This document shows, one piece after another, positions 43,853-55,535 of a DNA stretch of 64,000 nucleotides. The position numbers and the translations under genes are program-made. The notes below the pieces were generated by a model. It ran no database searches, was not told where the DNA came from, and saw only the letters and a program-made list of their open reading frames with translations. The DNA is from Stomoxys calcitrans. Its lineage: Eukaryota; Arthropoda; Insecta; Diptera; Muscidae. The stretch covers positions 190,099,937 through 190,163,936 of the forward strand of contig NC_081554.1 of assembly GCF_963082655.1 (NCBI RefSeq), read 5' to 3'. Within the stretch, counting starts at the first letter, position 1, and every line of letters begins with the position of its first letter.

Positions 43853-46602
43853 GCTGACCCGGGCACGCTCCGCTGCGCCTTCTTTTACTTTATATAGAAC
43901 AAAAGTTTCATTGGAATGTTTATTTTCGACAATTAAAGATCTTTTAGTGAAATACTATTCTAATTTGACTAACAGTTTAACAATTTAAGTGCCTTTATCA
44001 GAATCCCATATGATTTTTATTGGTCTACGAATTTAAGTTTGGATGTAAGGTGTACTCCATATACTTCATTTCAGCCCGATATTCTCATGATGTCTGATTT
44101 AGTTGTGTTTTCGGGGAAGACGTGGTCCCCTAGATACTTAGCCCTGAAAAAATATCAGCATCGTGCTCTTCTCTCAAATACCATTTATTTAATCCCCATA
44201 TTGCCATTGGCTTAAGAGGAGTTTACAGGATGAGGCGTCCCCCAAACACATGGCCCCAAAAAAGGTTATCAAAATCGTTTTTTAATCTCAAATACCTTTC
44301 ATTTAATCCACATATTGGCATGGTAGAAATATTTTTTCCCTTTGGGGATGTTTTGGGAAAGGGGTGATGGCCTAAATACATGGTCCTACATTTGGATATC
44401 AAATTCGTATTCTACTCCCAAATACCTTTATTTGAGCCCCATATTGCGATGGTCAGTAAAAAATTGCTGTTGGTCGGTAAATATGCCCGATTTAGTGATG
44501 TTTTGGGGATTGGAGTGGTCCCCCTAACACTAAGCCCGGAAAATATATCAGCATCGTGCTCTATTCTCGTATATCATTTATTTGAACCCCATATTGCCAT
44601 TGCCCTCAAATTTGGATATCAAATTCGTTTTCTAATCTTAAATACCTTTCATTTGAGCCACATATTGGTCGACAAATTTTTTCCCTTTGAGGGTGTTTTG
44701 AGAAAGGGGTGATGCCCTAAATACATGGTCCTACATTTGGATATCAAATTCGTATTCTACTCCCAAACACCTTTGTTTGAGCCCCATATTGCGATGGTCA
44801 CCAAAAAATTGCTGTTTGTGGGGTATTTTGAGAAAGGAGTAGACCCCCAGAAAATTGGTGCCGAAAATGGGTATCAATTCTTGCTCTACCCCCCAATTCC
44901 TTTTATTAAAGCTCCACATTGACATGGTCGGTAAATATGCCCGATTTAGGGGTGTTTGGGGAGTGGGGTGGTTCCCCAAATTCTTAGCCCTGAAAATATA
45001 TCCGCAACGTGCTCTATTCTCATGTATCTATGTATCATTTATTTGAACTCCATATTGACATTGCCCTCAAATTTGGATATCAAATTCGTTTTCTTATCTC
45101 ATTTAAACTTCTTTTTGCAAGTCAGCAAATATGTACGGTTTGGGGTATTGTCCCTAAAGCCTATGAATATTTAGTTCTACTCTCTTTAAGACCCAAATTG
45201 TCTTGGCGAGCAAAAACGCCATATTTGGGGGTTGTTATGGTGGTGGGAAGTCCGCTAGACAGTTGGCCCCTAATGTTGATATCAATTTTTCCATAGTTGG
45301 CAAACATGACCGGCTTGGGGAATGGGCGGCCTCTCATTGTATATCGGATTCGTGTTCCACTTTAAAACCCCTCTTTTTGAGCCTCATATTGCAATAGTCA
45401 GAAAATACTTACTATTTGGATTGTGTTTTGGGGGTGGGGTGGCCCCATAGACACTTTTCCCGAATATTGATGTCAAATTCGTGCTTTACTCTCAAAGACC
45501 TTTCATTTGAGCCCCATATTAATATGGTCGTAAATTTGTCCCCTTTGGGGGATGTTTTTGGTGAGAGCCGGCCCCTCAAACACTTGGTCCCATATTTGGA
45601 TATCAGATTCGTATTCTACACTCAAATACCTTTTATTTAAGCCCTATATTCCCATGGTCAGTAAATAAGTCCCGTTTGGGGGGTGTTTCGGGGAAAGGGT
45701 GGACCCCCAGAAACGTGGTCCCACATTTGGATATCAGATTCCTATTCTACTCGCAAATACCTTTCATTTGAGTCCCATATTACCATGGTCGGTAAATATG
45801 TCCCATTTAGGGGTGTTTTGGGGGTGGCCCCCTGGCACTTGGTCAGACAATTGGATATCAAAAACGTTTTCTTATTCTAAATACCTTTCATTTGAGTCCC
45901 ATATTGTCGTGATTGGTCAAAATATATGTTTGGTAGGTTTTAGGGTGGGGCAGCCCCCCTAGGTACCCCATCCGAAATTTGGATGCCAAATTTTTATTTT
46001 TAGGGTACTATATGAGAGCACACAAAATTTCGCTTAAATTGTCTCCGAGATCTGGCGTTTCTGAAAATTACGGTAAGGGGGAGAGTCCACCCCCCCTTCA
46101 AATATCAAAAAATGTATTACCCTATTTTCACCACGGGATCATTATGAACCATCTGTGAAAATTTCAAGAAAATCGTTTCAGCCGTTTCTGAGTCTATAAG
46201 GAACACACAAACAAACAAACAAACAAACAAACAAACAAACAAACAAACAAACAAACAAACAAACAAACAAACAAACAAACAAACAAACAAACAAACAAAC
46301 AAACAAACAAACAAACAAACAAACAAACAAACAAACAAACAAACAAACAAACAAACAAACAAACAAACAAACAAACAAACAAACAAACAAACAAACAAAC
46401 AAACAAACAAACAAACAAACAAACAAACAAACAAACAAACAAACAAACAAACAAACAAACAAACAAAGAAATAAACAAACAAACAAACAAACAAACAAAC
46501 AAACAAACAAACAAACAAACAAACAAACAAACAAACAAACAAACAAACAAACAAACAAACAAACAAACAAACAAACAAACAAACAAACAAACAAACAAAC
46601 AA
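43853..46602 (+). repeat. Family D element, complete, plus orientation
   Basis: It begins TACTAGCTGACCCGGGCACG and CTCCGCTGCGCC. A long series of diverged units of about 75-150 bp follows (GGATATCAAATTCGTATTCT, TTTGAGCCCCATATTG, GGGGTGTTTTGGGG). A unique 3' module comes next (TCCGAAATTTGGATGCC, GAGATCTGGCG, AACCATCTGTGAAAATTTC, CGTTTCTGAGTCTATAAGG), and it ends in a long (AAAC)n tract. No transposase is encoded; mobility is inferred from the three copies. Confidence 0.8.
46207..46601 (+). repeat. (AAAC)n microsatellite, about 98 copies
   Basis: About 395 bp of pure AAAC with two substitutions close together at 46468 and 46472. It grows from the ACACACAAACAAAC end of family D. The very long FVCL-repeat frames on the minus strand are artefacts. 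Confidence 0.97.
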
Positions 46603-47777
46603 TATTATACTTAAAGTCTTGGATCTATAATTTTTCAGGGGCCTGACCTTCAAAGAACGCACTTGCCCCCAAAGTTGTTAATTTGCCAGAAGTATAGACA
46701 AAAGTAAAATGTAATAAAAATGTTTTAATTTGTAATTGTTTATCCAAATGATTTTTTCCCACGTTTGCACTTTAACTTGCTAAGATTTTTAAATTAACCT
46801 ATGAGAATTTTTGCAGTAATATTTTATTTCATTGTTTGCTCTAAATTTTTAAGCTCAACACCCTCAATTGGCGCCTAAACTGACACTTTTGTTTTGAACC
46901 TACAATTAGTTTTGCTATCTCAATTTGAATAAAGCTCAGCTCAAATGGGCGACAAAAGCTTGACAAATGGGCATAATTGGAAAATAGTTATAGCAACAAC
47001 AAAATTATTTTTCTATTTACAATGTTGAACCCAAACACAAACAAATGTAAACAAAATTTTCTTAATTTCCATAATTTCCCTTATTCAAAACTGTTTTGAA
47101 GGCCTCTCTTTATTTTTTTTAATTATATGTACTGACCATCACAACTATTTTTCGTCTTGGCATTAATTCTTTTTAAATTGGTGTTTGTGGGGTGGGGGAA
47201 TTTCAACGTATTTAAGAGGCGTTTTGTTACCATTTTTGTTAATGTGGTTTTTCTTTATTTTCTTACGCTTTTTGGTTATATATTTTTTTTTTTTAGTTGG
47301 TCTTTTCATTTTGTTGCCACCTGAGGTCAAGTTCAATTCTGTCTTTATTTTACAACATTTTTTGTTTTTACTACTTTACGGTCATAATTATGATTTGGTG
47401 AATGAAGACAACTACTACCAACAATTGATGGTTGTAAAATGAGGAAAAAACACAGTTGCTTCTTGTATTTTTGTTGGCTTATTCAAATTAAGCCAGCCCA
47501 GACTTCGTTAGTTTGGGCGGTGCTATATGCTTGTACATGTGGGATTTATGCCACTGGGGTTATTAGCCTAAGGTCATGTCAGTGTGCGGTGTGGTGACAA
47601 TGTTGTGTATTGACATATTTAGATATGGTGATGTATTACCATCTGCTTGTACATTAATGACTCATGTTGTTAACACTGTGACAGAGGGGAGGAGTTAAGT
47701 AAAAGATTTCTCTACTGAAGAAATAAAATGAGAGAAAAAAATTCTAAATATTATTAAAATTTTAATACAAACAAATA
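46602..47777. other. AT-rich spacer between opposed family D copies
   Basis: No gene or repeat family. T-rich, with low-complexity hydrophobic frames (47185-47442) only. Confidence 0.45.
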
Positions 47778-47861
47778 ATGTTGGCGACATTTGTGAGCTA
47801 CTATGCCATTGAAAATACTTCCCTTCAAAGAGGTGGTGCATTGCAGCGCGTTGTTCGGAAT
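47778..47861 (+). repeat. SINE-1 fragment
   Basis: ATGTTGGCGACATTTGTGAG, ACTATGCCATTG, TTCAAAGAGGTGGTGCATTG and GTTGTTCGG: part of the body only. Confidence 0.7.
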
Positions 47862-48490
47862 CTTAGTTTTGTTTGTATGTGTGTGTTCCTTATAGACTCA
47901 GAAACCTCTGAACCGATTTTCTTGCAATGTCCACAGATGGTGCATAATGACCCCGTGGTGAAAATAGGGTACTACATTTTTTGATATCTGAAGGGAGGGC
48001 GGACCCTCCCCCTTACCCTAATTTTCAGAAACGCCAAATCTCGGAGATGAGTGGTGCGATTAAGGCGAAATTTTGTGAGATCTCATATAGTACCCTAAAA
48101 ATAAAAATTTCGTATCCAAATTTTGGGATGGGGTACCTAGGGGGCTGTCCCACCCTAAAACCTACCAAACATATACTTAGACCAATCACGACAATATGGA
48201 ACTCAAATGAAAGGTATTTAGGAAAAGAAAACGTATCTGATATCCAATTGTCGAATCAAGTGCAAGGGGGACCACCCCAAGCCCCCAAACAGCCCTGACC
48301 ATGGGAATCTGAGAACCATGAGAATCTGATATCCAAATATGGGCCCATGTGTTTGGGGGTCCGCCTCTCACCAATAACATCCCCCCAAGGGGGCCAAATT
48401 TACGACCATAGCAAAGCACGAATTTGATATCAATATTCGGGAAAAGTGTCTATGGGGCCACCCCACACCCACAACACCACTCAAATCTTA
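47862..48490 (-). repeat. Family D fragment, minus orientation
   Basis: It starts near the tail (TTTGTATGTGTGTGTTCC, TTATAGACTCAGAAACC, GATGGTGCATAATGACCCCG) and includes two or three units. It ends where a second copy begins, and its GCTGACCCGGG end is missing. Confidence 0.75.
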
Positions 48491-48492
48491 TA

Positions 48493-50694
48493 TATAAAAA
48501 TCAATTTGTGTTTGTTTGTTTGTTTGCTTGTTTCTTTGTTTGTTTGTATGTTTGTGTGTTCCTTATAGACTCAGAAACGGCTGAACCGATTGCAATGTCC
48601 ACAGATGGTGCATAATGACCCCGTGGTGAAAATAGGGTACTACATTTTTTGATATCTGAAGGGGGCGGACCCTCCCCCTTACCCTAATTTTCAGAAACGC
48701 CAGATCTTGGAGATGGGTGGTGCGATTTCAGCGAAATTTTGTGTGCTCTTTTAAAGTAACCTAAAAATCAAAATTTGGTATTCAAATTTCGGATGGGCTA
48801 ACTAGGGGGGCAGCCCCACCACCAAAACCTACCAAATATATATATAGACCAATTATAACAATATGGGACTCAAATGAATGGTATTTGCAAATGCAAATTT
48901 TGCCCATGAACATTCCACTAAGGAACAGGGGCAAACTTCTCACATATCAATGAGTGCAGTCCTATTCAAGTTTAAGCTCAATGATAAGGGGCCGGGGAGT
49001 CCGAACGGCGAGCCGCAGTGCGACACCTCTTTGAAGAGAAGTTTTACATGGCATAATACCTCACAAATGTCTCGCATTAGGAGGGGAAAACCACCACTGA
49101 AAATTTTTTCTGATGGTCTCGCCAGGATTCGAACCCAGGCGTTCAGCGTCATAGGCGGACATGCTAGCCTCTGCGCTACGGTGGCGGTAAAAGGTAGTTG
49201 AATGCAGAATACGAATCTGATGTCCAAATTTGAGACCAAGTGTTCTTACCAAAAATACCCCAAAGGGGACATACTTACGACCATATCAATATGGGGCTCA
49301 AATTAAAGGCCTTTGGGAGTAAAGCACGAATTTGATATCAATATTCGGGAATAGTGTCCACGGGGCCACCCCACCCCCACAACACCACCCAAATAGTAAT
49401 TATTTTCTGGCTGTTGCAATATGAGGCTCAAAGTGGAACACAAATCAGATTATATATATTTTCAAGGCCAATTCACTAAGTGGCCGCCCATCCCCCAAAA
49501 CACCCCCCAAGCCGGTCATGTTTGCCGACTATGGAAATATGGGGCTCAAATTAAAGGTATGTGGGAGTATACCACGTATCTGATATCAACAATAAGGGCC
49601 AACTGTCTAGCGGACGTCCCACCATCATAACAACCCCCAATGGGACGTATTTGCTCACCAAGACAATTTGGGTCGTAAAGAGAGTGGAACTAAATATTCA
49701 TAGTTTTTAGGGCCAATACCCCAAACCAGACATATTTGCTGACTTTTGTAATAAAGAGTTTAAATGAGATTAGAAAAAGAATTTGATATCCAATTTTGAG
49801 GGCAATGACAATATGGGGTTTAAATAAACGATATATGAGAATAGAGCAGGTTGTTGATATATTTTCCGGGCTTAGTGTTTGGGGGACCACCCCAATCGCC
49901 AAAACACACCTAAATCGGGCATATTTACCGACTATGATAATGCGGGGATTAAATAAAATTGATAGGGGGTAGAGCAAGAATTGATACCCATTTTCGGGAC
50001 CAATTTTCTGTGGGTCTACCCCTTTCCCAAAATAACCCATAAACAGCAACTTTTTAGGAACCATCGCAATATGGGGCTCAAATAAAGGTATTTGGGAGTA
50101 AATACGAATTTGAGGACCACTACATTTGGAGTACCATGTATTTAGGGCATCACCCCTTTCCCAAAACACCCTCAAAGGGAAAAAATTTTTCAACCATGCC
50201 AATATGTGGCTCAAATGAAAGGTATTTGAGATTGGTAAACGAATTTGATAACCTATTTTAGGGCCATATGTTTGGGGGACGCCTCATCCTGTAAACTCCT
50301 CTTAAGCCAATGGCAATATAGGGTTTAAATAAATGGTATTTGAGAGAAGAGCACGATGCTGATATTTTTTCAGGGCCAAGTATCTGGGGACCACCTCTCC
50401 CCCTAAAACACCACTAAATCAGACATCATGAGAATATCGAACTGAAATGAAGTATTTCAAGAATGGAGTACACCTTATATCAAACCTAAATTCGTAGACC
50501 AATAAAGATCATGTGGGATTCAGATAAAGGCATTTATATTGTTAAACTGTTTGTCAAGCGATATACTATTTTCGTAGCATGGTATTTCACTAAAAGATCT
50601 TTAATTGTCGAAAATAAATATTCCAAGGAAACTTTTGTTCCATATGAAGTAAAAGAAGGTGCAGCGGAGCGGGCCCGGGTCAGCTAGTATTACT
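48493..50694 (-). repeat. Family D element, complete, minus orientation
   Basis: It begins with a short TTTG tract (48508-48560) and the tail module (CCTTATAGACTCAGAAACGG). About fifteen units follow, and it ends AGGTGCAGCGGAGCGGGCCC and GGGTCAGCTAGTATT at 50694. It is the reverse of the copy at 43853-46602. A SINE-1 is inserted at 48888-49189. Confidence 0.8.
48888..49189 (-). repeat. SINE-1, full length, inside family D
   Basis: A full reverse copy ending CGCTACGGTGGC. It is flanked by a diverged 11-bp duplication, AATGGTATTTG at 48877-48887 and AAAGGTAGTTG at 49190-49200. The host unit (GGTATTTGAGAGTAGAATAC) is interrupted exactly there. Confidence 0.85.
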
Positions 50695-51600
50695 CTAAAA
50701 TTATCTTATATTCGAAAAATTAAAAAGAAACAAGAAATAATAAAACCCTTCACTTAAGACAATATTAAATGCAGCTAATGACCTTTTCTGTCAGCATAAA
50801 TCCACATGTAAACACATGGAACTTTACACATGTATGTATGTATGTTCATACAACCTTTGCTTTCCGAATACAACAATATGACATAATTTTTATGATAAAT
50901 GCAATCTGATTTCATTACCACGATGTCTTATGCCCTGCACTTGTATATCGCATTGAATGCATAAAATGCTAGTGCAAGCGTTTTTTTTTGGTTTATAATT
51001 AACCTGCCATTAAAACCAGTTAATTGATTAAATTCCTTTCGCAGGTAATAAAATGTTGTTAATCGAAAGCAGAGCATATGGCCATATGACCACACTTTGC
51101 TATTCAAATTCATAAAAGCTGCCAAAAAAAGTGTCCGCTTAATATGACACTCCAGGGTCATGGTTTATGATGATAAAACAAGATGTGCAAGCATGATTTA
51201 AAATACGGGTTGACAATTAAGCTACTTATGGCCCAGGAAAAAGGTAAATCTTCAAGTGAGTGTGGTGATTAATTGTTCAATAAATGATTTAAATTGTGAT
51301 TGTTACTAATTCTCTTTCATGTTGTTGGAGAACTTGGAGCAATGGCAAAAAATCATTTGGTCCATTAAATAATGCAGAGTAGCCAAGTTAAAAAGAAGGA
51401 TGCTAAGTATAAAAATCACTGATTACATATCAATAGGAATACGGATTGAATCAAATTTATGCATATACAGTGTTAGCAAAGCGGACGAACATACGAGATT
51501 ATGTATATGGGAGCTATTTGTAAATCAGAACCTTTTTTTCTCAAATTTCATAAGGGTGTTCATCTCTGTTCGAAAAGTGATAGTTAAAATTTTTCGCTTA
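50695..51600. other. AT-rich stretch before the LINE
   Basis: No gene or repeat family recognised. A short ATGT repeat lies near 50832. Confidence 0.45.
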
Positions 51601-52442
51601 GATACAATTTTCGTGGAGGATACATCTGAGGCCCTTGGGCTAAGGAAGATTCTGTCCTTGAGACCTATTACGATGGGGTATATTCAGAACTCAGTGAATG
51701 CATGGACAATGTGTAGTGAGGAAACACTAGAACTTCTCGTTAATACACATTTCCCGGGAAATTCTCCAATGGGCAACTAAGTGCCAGAAGAGATTGTCAC
51801 TTGTATACATTCGTCGGAGGTTATTAAGGAAATTGTGTCTGAGCCGAAAATCCTTTGGGGGATAAGAAGTACCGACTTCTTTAAAACGCTTGGCCATGAT
51901 GATGTATCACCGGTTGAATTACAAGCTGTGTCTGATAGACTGGTTCCTTGGCGGAAAGAAATATACTCTGCTTGTATCAGCATGTCTTAGATAGGGTGCC
52001 ACAGAAAAGTCTACATACCGCACTCAAAAAACGCGTTTTATAAAACGATATTTTTTATTAAAAAAAGTTTTTCCCCCAGATATCACATGTAGCAAAAATT
52101 GTTTACCATGGTCTCCCGTGTTAAAAAATATTAAAAATTTATTCGATTCGGTTTATTCTCATTACGTACCTGTCAATTTACGAAGGCCATTTTCATACCT
52201 TACCACACGAAAGCGAAAGATTTTCGTCCTATTAGTCTGTCATCCTTTATGCTGAAGACTCCTGAGAGGTTGATAGAAACATTTATTAGGGCAAAGATCC
52301 TTGGAGATCGTCTGTCGCTGCAGCAGCATGCATATAGTAAAGACAAACCCACTGAAACAGGCCTTCACCACCTAGTCGGCTACATAGAGGGTTCTCTCGC
52401 TGTCAAGGAATATACAATGGTAGCAATTCTTAAAATTGAAGA

Positions 52443-52652
52443 TGCTTTCAATTAAGTTAAACCGACGGCATTCATGAAGGAGTTGAAGTTTTATGTCATC
52501 AACTCCACCGTAAGAAAGTTTATTAATAAAGGATGCAATACGGCTGGTGCTTTCAATTAAGTTAAACCGACGACATTCATGAAGGAGTTGGAGTTCCTAG
52601 GCATCAACACTACCATAAGAAAGTTTATTAATAAACGATGCAATACGGCGGG
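52443..52652 (+). repeat. 105-bp tandem duplication in the RT region
   Basis: TGCTTTCAATTAAGTTAAAC recurs at 52443 and 52548. Both copies have the same in-frame TAA after AFN, so the stop arose before the duplication. The length is 35 codons. Confidence 0.85.
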
Positions 52653-52749
52653 CTTGGAATTTGTAGATCTAAAAAGATGGGTCAACAGAGGAACGCCTCA
52701 AGGAGGTGTACTGTCCCCTCTACTTTGGAATATAGCCATTAACAATATA

Positions 52750-53356
52750 AAGGGTGATTTTTTTGAGGTTAGGATTTTCATGCATTAGTATTTGACAGAT
52801 CACGTGGGATTTCAGACATGGTGTCAAAGAGAAAGATGCTCAGTATGCTTTGACATTTCATCATGAATAGACTTACTAACGAGCAACGCTTGCAAATCAT
52901 TGAATTTTATTACCAAAATCAGTGTTCGGTTCGAAATGTGTTCATTCACCGTAACGTTGCGTCCAACAGCATCTTTGAAAAAATACGGTCCAATGATTCC
53001 ACCAGCGTACAAACCACACCAAACAGTGCATTTTTCGGGATGCATGGGCAGTTCTTGAACGGCTTCTGGTTGCTCTTCACTCCAAATGCGGCAATTTTGC
53101 TTATTTACGTAGCCATTCAACCAGAAATGAGCCTCATCGCTGAACAAAATTTGTCAAAATTTGAACACATTTCGAACCGAACACTGATTTTGGTAATAAA
53201 ATTCAATGATTTGCAAGCGTTGCTCGTTAGTAAGTCTATTCATGATGAAATGTCAAAGCATACTGAGCATCTTTCTCTTTGACACCATGTCTGAAATCCC
53301 ACGTGATCTGTCAAATACTAATGCATGAAAATTCTAACCTCAAAAAAATCACCCTT
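52750..53356. mobile_element. Foldback element, 607 bp, in the LINE
   Basis: Two arms of about 198 bp, 52747-52944 and 53162-53359, are reverse complements with one visible mismatch. Outer ends are AAGGGTGATTTTTTTGAGG, with TA on each side. Each arm contains the terminal repeat, leader and first codons of a transposase (MNRLTNEQRLQIIEFYYQNQ). The loop holds an antisense piece of its middle. It is a nonautonomous, inverted-duplicate derivative of a Tc1/mariner-superfamily element, and the near-identity of the arms suggests recent formation. Confidence 0.85.
52945..53161 (-). pseudogene. Transposase middle fragment in the foldback loop
   Basis: The minus-strand frame reads FSDEAHFWLNGYVNKQNCRI, then SEEQPEAVQELPMHPEKC and TVWCGLYAGGIIGPYFFKDA, then VGRNVTVNEH. 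The SDEAHF Asp is the expected first catalytic residue of this family. The second and third catalytic segments are absent, because the sequence runs into the arm after NVTVNEH. Remnants of the same family are at 11.8, 20.1 and 20.5 kb. Confidence 0.8.
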
Positions 53357-53871
53357 TATTATGGTCTCTGGGAGAAAAAGGTGTAAAAGTATCGCGTATG
53401 GGGAAGTTTCCCAGTACTGTAATAGATATACTTAAGGAAGCTCTACGTGCAACAGCCATGTGGTTTACCCAATGTGGTCTAGGTGTAAATCCGTGCAAAA
53501 CACAAGTTGTTCTTTTCACCAGGAGACATAAGTTGCCTACAGTGGTACCTGCCTCCTTGGGAGAAGAGCATATTCCATTTACAGAATGCGCAAAATACCT
53601 GGGTGTTTTGCCGGACAGGAAATTGAACTTCAATTGTAACATTTGGGAAAGGGCAAGAAAGGCAACTCTTGCCCTATACACCTGCAAGAGGGCCTTTGGC
53701 AAAAGCTGGGGGTTTAGACTGCGAGTCATGCATTGGGTATATACTGTAATTGTCAGACCTATAATGCTATATGGTGTTGTGGTCTGGTGGACGGCGCTTA
53801 AAAAGTCCACCTACTGTTCAATACTCAACATAATCCAAAGGATGAAGCACTCAATTTAATGCTACATCTAA

Positions 53872-54878
53872 TGCCTCTGGACATTGTGGCAAGACAAATT
53901 CTTGCGACCACTTCCGTGAAGCTAAGGGAGATTTCTCTTTGCTTATGTGACGGCTACAGACACTGTGTTATCCTTGTTACAATAATCGATATTCTAGACA
54001 GTATGGATTACACCCCGCCTGAGCCGCTTTTTGATAAAAAGTACTGTACCACTATTCCTGATAGAACCGATTGGAACTATGATATCCCTAATAATAGAAG
54101 TTACATAGACTTCTATACGGATGATTACAAACTAGACGATAAGTTGGGCTTTGGGGTGTACTCTATAGATCTAGAACTAATCATATCGAAAAGGTTACCC
54201 GAACACTACAGTGTGTATCAAGCGGAGATCCTTGCAATTAAGGAAATGGTGAAATGGCTATGATATAATGTCATAACGACGATTGGCATAAATATCCTCT
54301 CCGACATAAATATCAGCCATTAAATCTCTGGAAAATGTATTTCGGAACACAAAACCCGCCCTCGACTGTAGCAGATCTCTCAACATCTTATGCCTCTGGA
54401 CATTGTGTCTTGACAAATTCTTGCGACCACTTGAATTGTGAGGCTAAGGGAGATTTCTCTTTGCTTATGTGACGGCTACGGACACTGTGTTATCCTTGCT
54501 TCAATATCCGATTTTACAGCCAGTATGGATTACACTCGCTTGAGTCGCTTTTTGACAAAAGGTACTGTACCACTATTCCTGAAAGAACCGATTGGGATTA
54601 TGATATCCCTGGTAATAGAAGTAACATAGACTTCTATACGGATGATTCCAAACTAGACGATTAGTTGGGCTTTGGGGTGTACTCTATAGATCTAGAACTG
54701 GTCATATTGAAAAGGTTATCCGAACACTACAGTGTGTATCAAGCGGAGATCCTTGCAATTAAGGAATCGAGATCGGCATAAATATCCTCTCCGCCAGCCA
54801 GTCAGCCATTAAATCTCTGGAAAATGTATTTCGGAACACAAAACCCGCCCTCGACTGTAGCAGATCTCTCAACAAGAT
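53872..54878 (+). repeat. 519-bp tandem duplication spanning the RNase H start
   Basis: TGCCTCTGGACATTGTG starts at 53872 and again at 54391, and both copies end near CAGATCTCTCAACA. The second copy has extra lesions, including TAG in place of a Lys codon after KLDD. The first copy keeps a longer frame (53859-54263). Confidence 0.85.
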
Positions 54879-55535
54879 GGCTGAACAGTTAAAAATTCAC
54901 CTGTTCTGGGTGCCGGGCCACACAGATATCGCAGGGAATTGTAAAGCGGACGAGCTTGCGAGACTAGGAACTATCTTACACATTCCAGGGACACTGGAAT
55001 CTGTGGGTATGCCTTTAGCGACATTTTAGCTAAGATTTCAAAGTCAATGAATGATGGATGGTCACATAGAGGGGGCTGTAAGCATTCCAAAACTATGTGG
55101 CCTAATCTAGACTTGAAGAGGTCTACTATTACTTTGTTGTCATTGGCTAGAACAGACGTCTCAGTTATGGTGTCCGTCATGACAGGTCACTGTCTAATCG
55201 GAAAACATGCTGACAGACTGAAGGTTGCGACTTTTGCAGAAGCTGTGAGGACATCGGAAGATACTCTCGGACGCCTTCTGTGTGTGTCCCGCACTGGCAG
55301 TCAGAAGGAGTTCCACTTTGGGTTCTCATATCTTTGAGAACCTGTTTGATTTAGCGGATGTGAACATTCGCAAGTTGTTGGGCATTTTACAGAGATCTGG
55401 TTCGACGGCAGGAACTAGAAGGCATCTTCCTTCTTCTGTTAATGTGGTATCACAATGCACGAAAAAGTCTAAGTGAGTCTGATGGTAGACTGCCACTTAA
55501 ACCTTACTTAACCTAACCTACAATTTCCAATTTAT

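Larger units (their letters stand above)
51605..55535 (+). pseudogene. Non-LTR retrotransposon (RT plus RNase H), 5'-truncated and broken
   Basis: Fragments appear in order. The endonuclease-RT linker is at 51614-51770 (LGLRKILSLRPITMGYIQNS). The RT fingers are at 52205-52455 (KDFRPISLSSFMLKTPERL). Motif A is altered (ILKIEDAFN, where a D is expected, then a stop). Motif B is intact (RGTPQGGVLSPLLWNIAINN, about 52690-52745). Motif C (YADD) has been lost where a foldback element sits. The thumb is at 53398-53858 (GLGVNPCKTQVVLFTRRHK, AKYLGVLPDRKLNF). RNase H is at 54100-55000 (YIDFYTDDYKLDDKLGFGVY; WVPGHTDIAGNCKADELAR). The C-terminal end is at 55282-55400, and the 3' tail ends in CTTAACCTAACC. 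A 105-bp and a 519-bp tandem duplication lie inside. RT with RNase H suggests an I, LOA or R1-type clade; the exact clade is not established. Confidence 0.88.

Noticed and set aside
46117..46662. 181-residue FVCL-repeat frame on the minus strand
   Set aside because: Translation of (AAAC)n; several frames are equally open.
52863..53282. 139-residue protein starting MNRLTNEQRL
   Set aside because: Only the first 27 or so residues are transposase. The rest reads antisense sequence of the loop and opposite arm of a foldback element.
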